NCBI GenBank assembly: GCA_046565505.1
Contig: JBKHYJ010000098.1
Span: 1 to 64,000 of the forward strand
Reading direction: 5' to 3'
DNA: 64,000 bases
Source: JBKHYJ01 sp046565505
GTDB taxonomy: Bacteria; Acidobacteriota; Blastocatellia; UBA7656
Position numbers and translations under genes: made by a program. Every line of letters begins with the position of its first letter. Positions within the stretch are counted from its first letter, which is position 1. Below, one piece after another: positions 44,100 through 53,579 of this stretch. Below the pieces are notes generated by a model. The model made no database searches and was not told the origin of the DNA. It saw nothing but the letters and a program-made list of their open reading frames with translations.

Positions 44100-46289
44100 T
44101 CATTTCGATTTGCCCCCGGCCGAAGTAAGCTCTTGCTTCAATCCGGCCGGCGCCATCGGGAGCGACATCAGCCGGATGCCCGTCGCGTTGAAGATGGCGT
44201 TAGCGACCGCGGGGGCGAGGGCCACGATAGGGGTCTCCCCCGCGCCTGCCGACGGCAGGTCTTTGCGGTCAACGAGGATAGTCTCAAGGGCCGGGACGTC
44301 GCTGAAGCGCGGGACGCGGTAGCGTGAAAAGCGCGGGTTAAGCACCTTGCCGTTTTCAAATGTGACTGCTTCAAACAGCGCGCCCCCGATGCCCTGAATG
44401 ATCGCGCCCTCGATCTGATTCCTCAGGCCGTCAGGGTTAACTACCGCGCCGCACTCGAAAGCCGTCACCACGCGCGTGACTTTGACGCGGCCGCCCGCCT
44501 GATCGATAGAAGCTTCCGCGCAGGTTGCCACGTACCCGCCTTTCTCAAAGCCCGCCGCGATCCCGAAACCCCTGTCCCGCGCGCGGGCGGGATCGCCCCA
44601 CCCGAAGGCTTTCGCGGCCGCTTGAAGCACGTCGCGCATCCGCTCGTCTTTCAGGTTCTTCAGGCGAAATTCTAGCGGGTCCATCTTCAAGCTTTGGGCC
44701 AGCTCATCTATGTGGACTTCGCGCGCGAAGTGGTTGGCCGTCGCGGCGAGACCGCGGTACGACCCCTGACGCAAAGGCGACCGCACGGGGTGAAATTTAA
44801 TCTGCTGATTCGCTATCTCGTAAACCGGGCGGATGCCGGAAGGCCCCGAGTTGTAGTTGTGAAACTCCCAGGCGGTGATAATGCCGTCACGGCTCACCCC
44901 GCTTTTAATCTCGATGACGCCCGCGGGGCGAAAGTAGGCCCAGGTGAATTCTTCTTCGCGGGTCCAGACGACTTTGACCGGCTTGCCTGATGCCTTCGCG
45001 AGCCGCGCGGCTTCAATCGCGACTTCTCCCGTATGTTTGCCGCCATAGCCCGAGCCCGTGTCAGGGACGATCACTCGTACGCGGTCCTCCGGTATACGAA
45101 ACGCGCCGGCCAGTTCTCCGCGCACGCCGAACGGGCGCTGCGTCCCCGTCCAGACAGTCAGCTTACCGTCTCTCCATTCGGCGACCGCGGCGCGGGGCTC
45201 CAGCGGCGCATGCGCGATGTAAGCCACCGTGTATGTCCGCTGAAGTTTCCGGTCAGCAGCCGCCAGCCCGTCCGCGATAGAGCCGCGTGCGTATCCCGAC
45301 GGGCCGTCATCCTCTTGCCCGCCGGCAGGCTGCTGTTTCAAATAGTCGAAAAGCTCTTTCGATGAAATCTGCGGCGAGGTCTTCCACTCCGCTCGGACTG
45401 CGCTGATGGCGCGCGAAGCCATCTGTAGAGTCGGCGCGGCAACGCCCACGAAATCGCCATCGCGCGCCACGATCACGCCTTTCAATTTCTCCGCCGCAAG
45501 CAGATCAACCGACACGAGCGCCGCGCCGAATGAGGGCGGGCGCAGCACCTTCCCGTAGAGCATCCCTGGGAGCTTAATGTCGGACGTGTATTGATGCTTC
45601 CCCGTTACTATCTCGCGGCCGTTGACCCTGGGTATGGCCTTGCCCGCAATCGTCCAGCGATCCGCGGGAGTGAGGTTCGGGCCGCCCCCGACCGGCTTTA
45701 ACAGCTTCTGCCCCCTGGTTAACTGGCCGAAGCTGAGCGACCGCCCGGTCGGCGAATGTAGTATTTTTCCGTCGGCTGCCACGAGCGTGCCGCGCTCCGC
45801 CTTAAACTGCTCGGCGGCCAGATCAATCAGCGCCTCGCGCGCGGCGGCGGCCGCCTTTCGTAACTGCGGGCTCATGGTCGGCGTCGTGCGGCTGCCGAAC
45901 GTGCCCATGTCGAATGGCGTCAGGTCCGTATCGCCCATCACGAGGCGGATTGAAGTGAGCGGCGCGCGCAGCTCTTCGGCGACCGCCTGTGTGAGAGAAG
46001 TGCGTATGTCCTGCCCCACCTCGACTTTTCCGGTGTAGACCGTGACCGCGCCGTCTTCCGCGATGTGCAGCCATGCCCCGACATCCTGCGGCACCGGGGC
46101 TCCCTGGCGGCGGCCCCCGCCCGACTCCTGCGCCGAGATGGCTTCCTTCAAGCTAAAGGCGACCAGAATCCCTCCGCCCATAGCCTTGAAGAAATCGCGC
46201 CTCCCCAGCTCGAAATGATAAGCAGGCCCTTCGGCAAGCTCATACCGCTCCGCCTCAAGCTCTGAAACGTCGGTCGGCTTTTCAGTCAT
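44100..46289 (-). CDS. Molybdopterin-binding aldehyde/isoquinoline oxidoreductase large subunit (IorB-like)
   Basis: The protein is 729 residues from the ATG at 46289, chosen because it overlaps the small-subunit stop (ATGA) and has AAGGGGGG upstream; the longer frame to 46373 is spurious. It is a xanthine oxidase-superfamily molybdenum hydroxylase large subunit, binding Mo as a dinucleotide cofactor through two MoCo-binding domains. A Tat-type signal, R30-R-D-F-F-K followed by MGGGILVAFSLKEA, is present, so the folded complex is exported. The IorB-like class hydroxylates heteroaromatics or oxidises aldehydes, passing electrons to its 2Fe-2S partner and then to a cytochrome. The substrate is open. 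No FAD subunit is adjacent, which fits the two-subunit IorAB class. Confidence 0.87.
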   Translation of the reverse strand: MTEKPTDVSELEAERYELAEGPAYHFELGRRDFFKAMGGGILVAFSLKEAISAQESGGGRRQGAPVPQDVGAWLHIAEDGAVTVYTGKVEVGQDIRTSLTQAVAEELRAPLTSIRLVMGDTDLTPFDMGTFGSRTTPTMSPQLRKAAAAAREALIDLAAEQFKAERGTLVAADGKILHSPTGRSLSFGQLTRGQKLLKPVGGGPNLTPADRWTIAGKAIPRVNGREIVTGKHQYTSDIKLPGMLYGKVLRPPSFGAALVSVDLLAAEKLKGVIVARDGDFVGVAAPTLQMASRAISAVRAEWKTSPQISSKELFDYLKQQPAGGQEDDGPSGYARGSIADGLAAADRKLQRTYTVAYIAHAPLEPRAAVAEWRDGKLTVWTGTQRPFGVRGELAGAFRIPEDRVRVIVPDTGSGYGGKHTGEVAIEAARLAKASGKPVKVVWTREEEFTWAYFRPAGVIEIKSGVSRDGIITAWEFHNYNSGPSGIRPVYEIANQQIKFHPVRSPLRQGSYRGLAATANHFAREVHIDELAQSLKMDPLEFRLKNLKDERMRDVLQAAAKAFGWGDPARARDRGFGIAAGFEKGGYVATCAEASIDQAGGRVKVTRVVTAFECGAVVNPDGLRNQIEGAIIQGIGGALFEAVTFENGKVLNPRFSRYRVPRFSDVPALETILVDRKDLPSAGAGETPIVALAPAVANAIFNATGIRLMSLPMAPAGLKQELTSAGGKSK

Positions 46290-46771
46290 TTGGTCCCCCC
46301 TTTCTGCGCACTCATCGTATCGGCGGCGCGGCGGATGGCTGCGATGATGCGCGGGTACGTCCCGCAGCGGCAAATGTTATGCTCCATAGCGGTGAGAATT
46401 TCCTGCCCGGCGGGGCGACGATTTTTTTTCAGCAGCCCGGCCGCCGACATGATCATCCCCGGGATACAGTAACCACACTGCATGGCCCCCGCTTCGAGAA
46501 ACGCCTGCTGGAGCGGGTCGAGGCGGCCGTTTTGTTCCAGGCCCTCGATGGTTATGATTTGCTTGCCGGTAACAAGGCTGGCTTGCGTGACGCAGGACCG
46601 CGTCGCCTGCCCGTCTACGAGCACAGTGCACGCGCCGCACTGCCCCTCCCCGCAGCCGTACTTGGTCCCGGTTAATTCGAGGTCTTCGCGCAAGACGCTG
46701 AGCAGGCTCCTATCACCCTCTACCTCAACGCGGCGTTTTATCCCGTTGACCTGAAGCTCCAAAGCATTCAT
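46286..46771 (-). CDS. 2Fe-2S small subunit of the molybdenum hydroxylase (IorA-like)
   Basis: This 161-residue subunit has a strong ribosome site (GGGAGGTG). The first [2Fe-2S] cluster is of plant ferredoxin type, C40-x4-C45-x2-C48-x11-C60; the second, all-helical cluster uses C99-x2-C102 and C134-x-C136. It relays electrons from the Mo site in the large subunit, whose start codon overlaps its stop. It has no signal of its own and probably travels out with the Tat-signalled partner. Confidence 0.92.
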   Translation of the reverse strand: MNALELQVNGIKRRVEVEGDRSLLSVLREDLELTGTKYGCGEGQCGACTVLVDGQATRSCVTQASLVTGKQIITIEGLEQNGRLDPLQQAFLEAGAMQCGYCIPGMIMSAAGLLKKNRRPAGQEILTAMEHNICRCGTYPRIIAAIRRAADTMSAQKGGTK

Positions 46772-47212
46772 AAAACACCTCCCAGTGTCGGGTCGTGGTC
46801 GTAGCCCTGATTAACGCGTCCGCCGCGCGGGCAGCATAAAGCACCGCGTTGATCTCCAGTATGGTCTCTAGTATTTTTCAACATGAAGGTTTGAAATGTC
46901 ACGCTCAACCGGCGCATTTAAGCCGGGGCTATTACGACAGCCGGGCCGGCGGACCGGCCAATGTAGACTCTGCCGCGGCGTCTGGCACGAGCGGCCGCCG
47001 GAAGCGCTACAGATGGCCGACAACGCCCTTCTGCCCGCGCGTTATTTGCGCGTTTGGTGTAATATCGAGCGGCATGGTCTTCTCCTCAATGACGCGCGCG
47101 AAAAGACGGAGAAATATTTCGCGGGAGCAATCCCTAAGGCAAGTTATTCCTTAATAACCGGGCGGCGCGTAAGCGCTCTTTACTCTTCGATTATGTTCGC
47201 GACCACCTTCTT
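46772..47212 (+). other. Divergent intergenic region between iorA-like and fdhE, with candidate promoter
   Basis: No convincing gene lies in these 441 bases. Going right, TTGATC (46849-46854) and TATTTT (46872-46877), 17 bases apart, could start transcription toward fdhE. A 106-codon plus frame from 46896 overlaps the fdhE start by four bases, but it lacks family features and a good ribosome site. Confidence 0.35.
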
Positions 47213-47998
47213 ATGACGGCATCCTGGGACACATGTATAGCGCGAGCCGATGAGCTGGCCGCGAGGCGGGCCGAGACGAGGGAGATGCTCACGTTTTACG
47301 GCGAGTTGTTGCGCGCTCAGAAAGAGATTTACGGCCGCCTGCGCGGCCTCGGGCGCTGGGCGCCCTCGGGCGTGATCGAGCGTGATTTGCCTTCCCTGCA
47401 AAATGTGGTACCGCTCCTGCTCCGTACGGTCGAACGGGCCGGGCCCGCCGCGCTCGCCGAGGAGGCGCGCATGATAGGGGAGGCGGGCCCGGCGCTGTTC
47501 GGCGAGGCGCTGGTCGAATACTGGCATGCGCCATCGGACGTAAATTTTTTCGCCAAGGCTTTCCTACAGCCCTACGCGGGGCTGCTTGCGGAAACCGGGG
47601 TGCGGCCATCGGGCAGGGGCGGGGGGGGCGGCAACTGCTGCCCTTTCTGCGGGGCTAACCCACAGCTTTCTATCCTTCAGGTCAAAGAGCCGTCCGCGGA
47701 AAGCGGCGGCAGGGACATGCTCTGTTCATTGTGCTTGACCGCCTGGCCCTTCATTCGTGTCGTGTGCGCCAACTGCGGAGAGAATGACCCGGCGCGGCTC
47801 GCCTATTTTCGCTCGCCGGATTACGACCATGTCCGAATCGACGCCTGCGAGACCTGCCGGCATTACATTAAGAGCATAGACCTGACGCGGCTCGGGTTCG
47901 CCGTGCCGCTCGTAGACGAAGTGGCGGCGGCCTCGCTCGATCTGTGGGTGCGCGAGCGCGGCTACACAAAGATTGAGTTAAACCTCGTAGGGCTTTAG
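47213..47998 (+). CDS. fdhE: Formate dehydrogenase accessory protein FdhE
   Basis: This 261-residue protein is needed for assembly or activation of respiratory formate dehydrogenase in bacteria where it is studied. The rubredoxin-like metal sites are visible: CCPFCGANP (about 143-151), MLCSLCLTAWPF, VVCANCGENDP and ACETCRHYIKSID, the CxxC pairs typical of the family. The N-terminal 120 residues are helical. Placement one gene before the formate dehydrogenase operon supports the assignment. A 369-base gap with its own promoter separates it from the catalytic subunit. Confidence 0.9.
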   Translation: MTASWDTCIARADELAARRAETREMLTFYGELLRAQKEIYGRLRGLGRWAPSGVIERDLPSLQNVVPLLLRTVERAGPAALAEEARMIGEAGPALFGEALVEYWHAPSDVNFFAKAFLQPYAGLLAETGVRPSGRGGGGGNCCPFCGANPQLSILQVKEPSAESGGRDMLCSLCLTAWPFIRVVCANCGENDPARLAYFRSPDYDHVRIDACETCRHYIKSIDLTRLGFAVPLVDEVAAASLDLWVRERGYTKIELNLVGL

Positions 47999-48117
47999 GG
48001 CTGCGACTTCGACGCGTGGCCGGGGCCTGAAGCGCCCCAAGCTTAACGCCAATTCTTCAACAGACGCGGGCCGCCCGCCCGTCCGGCTTCACATCAAATG
48101 CTTAACCAGACCCGGGA

Positions 48118-48146
48118 TTGACATCGAAAGTCCCAGGGTGTATACG
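48118..48146 (+). promoter_or_regulatory. Promoter of the formate dehydrogenase operon
   Basis: A perfect TTGACA (48118-48123) is followed by 17 bases and TATACG (48141-48146). It lies about 220 bases before the fdoG-like ATG at 48368, leaving a long leader. The rest of the gap 47999-48367 holds no gene; plus frames there have poor composition. Confidence 0.55.
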
Positions 48147-48367
48147 TTCCTACAAGCTAACAACCAGTGGACGGACCGAGACAATTTTCGGGAGCCGAAG
48201 GAGAGCCGTGAATTGTTCCGTCTCATTTACATGCCGTCATCCCTTGGGCCTATTGCCCGTACACGAGTTTTATTGCTGCAAGAATATTCTCGACGCCATC
48301 ACATCAACACCTTATCCGCGGCTCGATCTTAAATTCAGCATGGATTCGCTCAAGGGAGGCTACAGCT

Positions 48368-51300
48368 ATGACCATGGAGGTTTCTCGAAGAACTTTCATT
48401 AAAGCAACCCTGGCCGGCGGGGTCGGCGCCTCGGCTTTCGGGTTCAATCTCGCGCCGGTCTACGCGCAAACGCAGGCGCTTAAGATCGCCCGAACGTCGG
48501 AGACACGCAGCATCTGCCCATACTGCTCAGTCAGCTGCGGCGTCATCATTCACACCCTCAGCGACAAAGCCAAGAACGCGACGCCGCAGGTCGTGCACGT
48601 CGAAGGCGACCCCGACCACCCGATCAACCGCGGCACGCTCTGCCCGAAGGGCGCTTCGCTTGAGCAGGACATCCTCAACGACCGCCGTTTGATGAAGCCG
48701 CAGGTGAGAAGGCCCGGGTCGGACCGCTGGGAAGACATATCCTGGGACGACGCCATCAACGAGATCGCCCGCCTGGTCAAGACGACGCGCGACGCCACGT
48801 TCGTGGAGAAGGATGACCAGGGGCGCACCGTGAACCGGTGCGAGGGCATAGGGTGGTCGGGCGGCTGCACGGACACGAACGAGCTCAACTACCTGGCCAT
48901 CAAGGCGATGCGCAGCATGGGGGTCTGCTACTTTGAAACGCAGGCCCGCGTCTGACACGGCCCGACGGTCTCAAGTTTGGGACCTACCTTCGGGCGCGGC
49001 GCAATGACCAACGGCTGGATCGACATAAAGAACACGGACATGATGCTGATCATGGGCGGCAACCCCGCGGAGAACCACCCGTGCGGGTTCAAGTGGCCCA
49101 TCGAGGCGAAGAAGGCGCGCAACGCGAAGATGATCGTCGTTGACCCCCGCTTCACGCGGACGGCCGCGACCGCGGACCTCTTCCTGCAAATACGGGCGGG
49201 GGCCGACATAGCATTCCTCGGCGGCCTCATCAACTACGCCATACAGAACAACCGCATCGCGAAAGACTACGTCGTCAACTACACCAACGCCGCCTTCATA
49301 ATCAAAGACGGCTTCAAGCTGCCGGAAGATGGGCTGTTCTCGGGCTTCGACGCAAACACGCAGATTTACGACAAGTCTACCTGGAATTACGAGGCGGGCG
49401 GCAACATGGGCCCCGCGCCTGTCGCCGCGGAACAGGCTCCGGGAGCCACTTCCGGGGCAGCGGGCGCGCCGGGCCGGGGGGCCGACGCGGAGAAAGGCGA
49501 GCAGCAGAAGACCGGGGGGCAGGCAAAGAACTTCGAGAGCAAGGCCCCGAAATCACATGCGACGCAGGCCCCCCCGTCCGGCGCGTCGAAAGAAACGTCG
49601 GCCGGCGGGCAGGGGCCTCTGGGGGGCGGCCACCAGGCGGGCGGCCCGGTCGGCGCGATGGCCACGGGCGGGCCGAACCCTCCGCCGATGCTCCCGCCGA
49701 ACACGGCCTACGACCTCTCGCTCGCGCACCCGCGCTGCGTCTTCCAACTGCTGAAGCAGCACTACTCGCGCTACACGCCCGAGATGGTCGAGAGCATAAC
49801 GGGCATACCCAAAGATCAGTTCCTCAAGGCCGCCGAAATGTTCACGTCGATACGCAAAGACGGCGACATGAAGAAGGCGGCGACGATCATCTACGCCGTC
49901 GGCTGGACCCAGCACACCTTCGGCACGCAGATCATTCGCACGGCGGCGATCCTGCAATTACTGCTCGGCAACGTCGGCAGGTCCGGGGGCGGCGTGAACG
50001 CGCTGCGCGGCCATTCCAACATCCAGGGCGCGACAGACATGGGCGGCGTCTTCGACATATTCCCCGGCTACCTGAAGATGCCCAACCCGACCGACGTTGA
50101 CCTCGCAACCTACCTCAAGCGCACGACGCCCACCCCGTCGAAGCCTTCCGAATGGGACTCGTTCAACTACTGGTCGAACACGCCCAAGTTCATGGCATCG
50201 TTCCTGAAGGCGTTCTACGGCGACGCCGCGAAGAAGGAGAACGACTTCGCTTTCCACTACCTGCCGAAGATAGACCGCAGGTACGCCTGGGTCGAGATGT
50301 GGGACAGGATGTACAACGGGCAGGTGAAAGGTCTGTTCGCCTTCGGGATGAACGGCGTGGCGATCGGCCCCAGCTCCCACAAAAACATCGAGGCCCTGAA
50401 GAAGGCTGACTGGCTCGTCGTGTGTGAGGTCTTCCCTGACGAGACGAGCGAGTTCTGGATGGCGCCCGGCACCTCTAAAGACGAGATGAAGAACATCAAC
50501 ACGGCCGTCTACCGCCTGCCGGGCGCGGGATTCGCCGAGAAGGATGGGACGTTCGTAAACTCCGCCCGGTGGCTGCAATGGAAGTACGCGGCGCTGCCGA
50601 CGCCGGGGAGCGCGAAAGTGGACCAGGAGATACTGGCCCGAATCTTCTTGAAAGTCCGCGAGCTTTATCAAAAAGAAGGCGGCAAGTTCCCGGACCCGAT
50701 CCTGAACGCGACCTGGTCTTACTCCAACCCGGCCAACCCGTCGCTCGCCGAAGTGGCGAAAGAGATTAACGGCAAGGCGCTCGCCGACCTCACCGACGAG
50801 AAGCAGCCGGGCGTGACGATCAAGTCCGGCCAGCAACTGCCCGGCTTCGCATGGCTGAAGGACGATGGCACGACCGCCTGCGGCAACTGGCTCTACTGCG
50901 GCTCGTGGACCGAGGCGGGCTCTCAATCACAGCGCCGCGGGACGGACGACCCGTCGGGGCTGGGCATTTATCAGAACTGGGGCTGGTCGTGGCCCGCGAA
51001 CCGCCGGGTGCTTTACAACAGGGCGTCGTGCGACCCATCAGGCAAGCCCTGGGACCCCGCCCGCAGGCAGGTCTGGTGGAGCGAGTCCGCGCAGCGCTGG
51101 CTCGGCAACGACGTGCCGGACTTCAAGCCCGACTCGAACCCCAAGGATCACATGGGGCCGTTCATCATGAATCCCGAAGGCGTCGGCCGAATCTTCGCGC
51201 CGCTGTCGGCGTTCGCCGAAGGCCCTTTCCCGGAACACTACGAGCCGTTCGAGAGCCCCATCGCCAACCCTCTCCACCCGAACCAGTCGAGGAACCCCGT

Positions 51301-51754
51301 CGTCAAGCAGATGAAGAGCGACCATGACAAGCTCGGCACGCCCGACCAGGGCTACAACATCGTGTGCACGACGTACCGCCTGACGGAGCACTACCACTAC
51401 TGGACGAAGAATAACCCCATGATAGTCGAGCTCGTGCCCGAGCCGTTCGTCGAGATACCGGCGGAGCTGGCCGACGACCTGGGGCTGAGGGGCGGCGAGA
51501 AGGTCAGGGTGAGCAGCGCGCGGGGCCAGTACGTCGCCAAGGCGATGGTCACGCGGCGCATCAAGCCCATGATGGTCGGCGGGAAGAAGACTTATCAGGT
51601 GGGCATCCCGATCCACTGGGGCTACCGCGGCATCGCCGAAGACGAGGGCAGGACGGCCAACGACCTAGCCAACCAGCTCTCGCCTACGGTCTTCGACCCC
51701 AACGCCTACACGCCGGAGTTCAAAGGCTTCCTGGTGAAGGTCGAGAAGGTATAG
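48368..51754 (+). CDS. fdoG: Selenocysteine formate dehydrogenase, catalytic (alpha) subunit, Tat-exported
   Basis: This 1128-residue periplasmic formate dehydrogenase of the FdnG/FdoG type oxidises formate to CO2. A Tat signal (S-R-R-T-F-I-K) opens the protein. The [4Fe-4S] ligands C50-x2-C53-x3-C57 and C92 and the in-frame UGA at codon 196 (48953-48955, V-U-H-G-P) fall at the same numbers as in E. coli FdnG, from memory. The frame then continues to 51754 with GRGAMTNGWIDIKN. GGGAGG lies seven bases before the ATG. Compared with E. coli FdnG (about 1015 residues) it has an extra, Gly/Pro/Ala-rich low-complexity insert of roughly 100 residues (about 343-446) between TWNYE and the HPRCVFQLLKQH segment. 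It is followed by beta and gamma subunits in tight order. A truncation at UGA is unlikely because both halves are conserved. Confidence 0.93.
48953..48984 (+). promoter_or_regulatory. Bacterial SECIS-like hairpin of the formate dehydrogenase gene
   Basis: After the UGA (48953-48955), GGTCTC (48967-48972) pairs with GGGACC (48979-48984) through six pairs including one G-U. The loop AAGTTT starts 17 bases after the UGA, with G at its third position. This is where fdhF and fdnG carry their SECIS elements. Confidence 0.65.
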
Positions 51755-51769
51755 GAGGGAGGCACGGGC

Positions 51770-52663
51770 ATGAGCGACGAAAGAGTCTTACAAATTCAAG
51801 CGATCTCGGGCCACCCCGGGCCCGTCCCGGGCCGCGGCACGCAACGCGCCGTGGCCGTGGCGAAGTACGTTGACGTGACGACCTGCATAGGCTGCAAGGC
51901 CTGCGAGGTGGCCTGCGTCGAATGGAACGACCTGCCGTTCCGCGAGACGATTTTTGATAACACCTACCAGACGATGCCGACGACGGAGTGGAATTTCTGG
52001 AACCTCATAAAGTTCAACGAGCACCAGCCGCAGGACGGCAACATGATGTGGCTGATGCGCAAGGACCAGTGCATGCACTGCGCGGACCCGGGCTGCCTGC
52101 GCGCCTGCCCGGCCGATGGCGCCATAGTCCAGTACACGAACGGCATCGTCGATTTCCAGCAGGAGAACTGCATAGGCTGCCAGTATTGCGTTTCGGGGTG
52201 CCCTTTCAACATCCCGAAATTCAATTCGACGACCAAGAAGGTCTACAAGTGCACGCTCTGTTCGGACCGCGTCGGCCAGGGGCTAGAGCCGGCCTGCATC
52301 AAGGCGTGCCCGACGGGCTGCCTTCATTTCGGGACCAAGCAAGATATGGTTCAACTGGCGAGCGCGCGGGCCACGCAGTTGCGCGAGGTTTCGGGCTTCG
52401 CCAACGCGGGCGTTTACGACCCGCAATCGATAGGCGGCACGCACGTCATTTACGTGCTGCATGACATAACGAAGCCGGAGTTGTATGGCGGCCTCCCGGC
52501 GGACCCGCGGATACCTGTCAGCTACACGTTCTGGAAATGGCTGGCCAAGCCCATAGGGCTGGCTGTAGCGCTGCTCGGGCTGCTCGGAGTTTTCTTCCAC
52601 TACATCTTCAACGGGCCGAAGCTGCCGCAGCCTGACGCGACGGCGGGCGAGGAGGAGTTATGA
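51770..52663 (+). CDS. fdoH: Formate dehydrogenase iron-sulfur (beta) subunit
   Basis: This 297-residue electron-transfer subunit has four [4Fe-4S] binding motifs: CIGCKACEVAC (about 39-49), CMHCADPGCLRAC, CIGCQYCVSGC and CTLCSDRVGQGLEPACIKACP. A single C-terminal hydrophobic helix (LAVALLGLLGVFFHYIF) anchors it in the membrane, as in E. coli FdnH. It starts 15 bases after the alpha subunit stop, with AGGAGGG upstream. The frame ends in a 4-base overlap with the gamma subunit. Confidence 0.94.
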   Translation: MSDERVLQIQAISGHPGPVPGRGTQRAVAVAKYVDVTTCIGCKACEVACVEWNDLPFRETIFDNTYQTMPTTEWNFWNLIKFNEHQPQDGNMMWLMRKDQCMHCADPGCLRACPADGAIVQYTNGIVDFQQENCIGCQYCVSGCPFNIPKFNSTTKKVYKCTLCSDRVGQGLEPACIKACPTGCLHFGTKQDMVQLASARATQLREVSGFANAGVYDPQSIGGTHVIYVLHDITKPELYGGLPADPRIPVSYTFWKWLAKPIGLAVALLGLLGVFFHYIFNGPKLPQPDATAGEEEL

Positions 52664-53469
52664 CGACTTCCGTCGAGCGTTTCGATGAGAAAGCGCGGTC
52701 CGAGTTCGGGAAGGTCGGGCGCACGGTCGTGCGCGAAGGCGAGCTGCTGCGCCACCCCGTCTACACGCGCTTCTTACATTGGGCGGTGGCGATCTTCTTC
52801 TTCCTGGCGCTGCTTTCGGGCCTGGCTATATATTCGCCGTGGCTGTTCCGGTGGCTGACGCCGCTGTTCGGCGGGGGGCCGACGACGCGCCTGCTCCACC
52901 CGTGGTTCGGGCTTTTTTTCGTCATCTTCTACGCCTTCCAGTCCCTGAACTGGCTGGCGCTGATGAGGTGGACCGACTCGGATTCAAAGTGGCTGCGTAA
53001 CATCAGGCGCTACGTCGGGGGCGAGGAGAAGGTCGAGCCGGAGTACGTAGGCTTTTTCAACGGCGGCCAGAAGCTGCAGTTCTGGGAGATCATCATCGGC
53101 GGCGCGCTGCTGCTGCTGACGGGGTTGATGATGTGGTTCCCGGAGGTGTTCGGGCGGATACTGGTCGCGGTCAGCTACGTGATACATGACGTGGCCGCGC
53201 TCGTCATGCTGTTCGGTATTTGGATTCACGTTTACCTCAGCACGGTGGGCCAGCCCGGCACGCTCCAGGCGATGACGCGCGGGGTGGTCACGAGGGCATG
53301 GGCGTGGACCAACCACCCCGCATGGTATCGCGAGGCCACGGGCCGCGACCCGCGCGAGGATTACAACCAGGCTCTCGACCGCCAGCAGAAGCGCCGCCGC
53401 ATGAGGGAGCGCGCGACGGCAGAAGGGGGGCCGCCGGAACGCGACCCCGCCCGATCACCCGGGGATTGA
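52660..53469 (+). CDS. fdoI: Formate dehydrogenase cytochrome b (gamma) subunit
   Basis: This 269-residue integral-membrane cytochrome has four hydrophobic segments (about 36-58, 80-100, 128-150, 165-190). Conserved His residues that normally ligate two b hemes appear in FLHWAVAIFFF, RLLHPWFGLFF, YVIHDVAALVM and WIHVYLS. It passes electrons from the periplasmic alpha/beta units to quinone. Its ATG overlaps the beta stop (ATGA). The C-terminal tail (about 225-269) is longer, hydrophilic and basic than usual. Confidence 0.92.
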   Translation: MTTSVERFDEKARSEFGKVGRTVVREGELLRHPVYTRFLHWAVAIFFFLALLSGLAIYSPWLFRWLTPLFGGGPTTRLLHPWFGLFFVIFYAFQSLNWLALMRWTDSDSKWLRNIRRYVGGEEKVEPEYVGFFNGGQKLQFWEIIIGGALLLLTGLMMWFPEVFGRILVAVSYVIHDVAALVMLFGIWIHVYLSTVGQPGTLQAMTRGVVTRAWAWTNHPAWYREATGRDPREDYNQALDRQQKRRRMRERATAEGGPPERDPARSPGD

Positions 53470-53487
53470 TTGAATCGGCCAGCCAGC

Positions 53488-53520
53488 GGGGGCGGGCGCC
53501 GTAAGCACCGGCCCGCCCCC
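53488..53520 (+). terminator. GC-rich terminator-like hairpin after fdoI
   Basis: GGGGGCGGGC (53488-53497) pairs perfectly with GCCCGCCCCC (53511-53520) over a 13-base loop. It follows the gamma-subunit stop by about 20 bases. No long T-run follows. Confidence 0.6.
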
Positions 53521-53579
53521 ACTTAATACTTCCAATTGTATTTCGGCTTAACCTGTCAGCTCAGGAAGGAGACACTTGT

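Noticed and set aside
46983..46999. TGGCACG resembling a sigma-54 -24 box
   Set aside because: The required GC at the -12 position is absent (the GG-N10 step leads to CG), so it does not fit sigma-54.
46896..47216. 106-codon plus frame ending in a 4-base overlap with fdhE
   Set aside because: Only a weak ribosome site, no recognisable domain and mixed composition; the overlap alone does not support a gene.
46772..48367. A tRNA-Sec (selC) gene near the formate dehydrogenase
   Set aside because: No acceptor/T-arm pattern of a long tRNA was found by eye in these gaps.
49394..49705. Low-complexity insert of the formate dehydrogenase as a sequencing or frameshift artefact
   Set aside because: The reading frame is uninterrupted and the flanks align in the same frame, so it is taken as a real insert.
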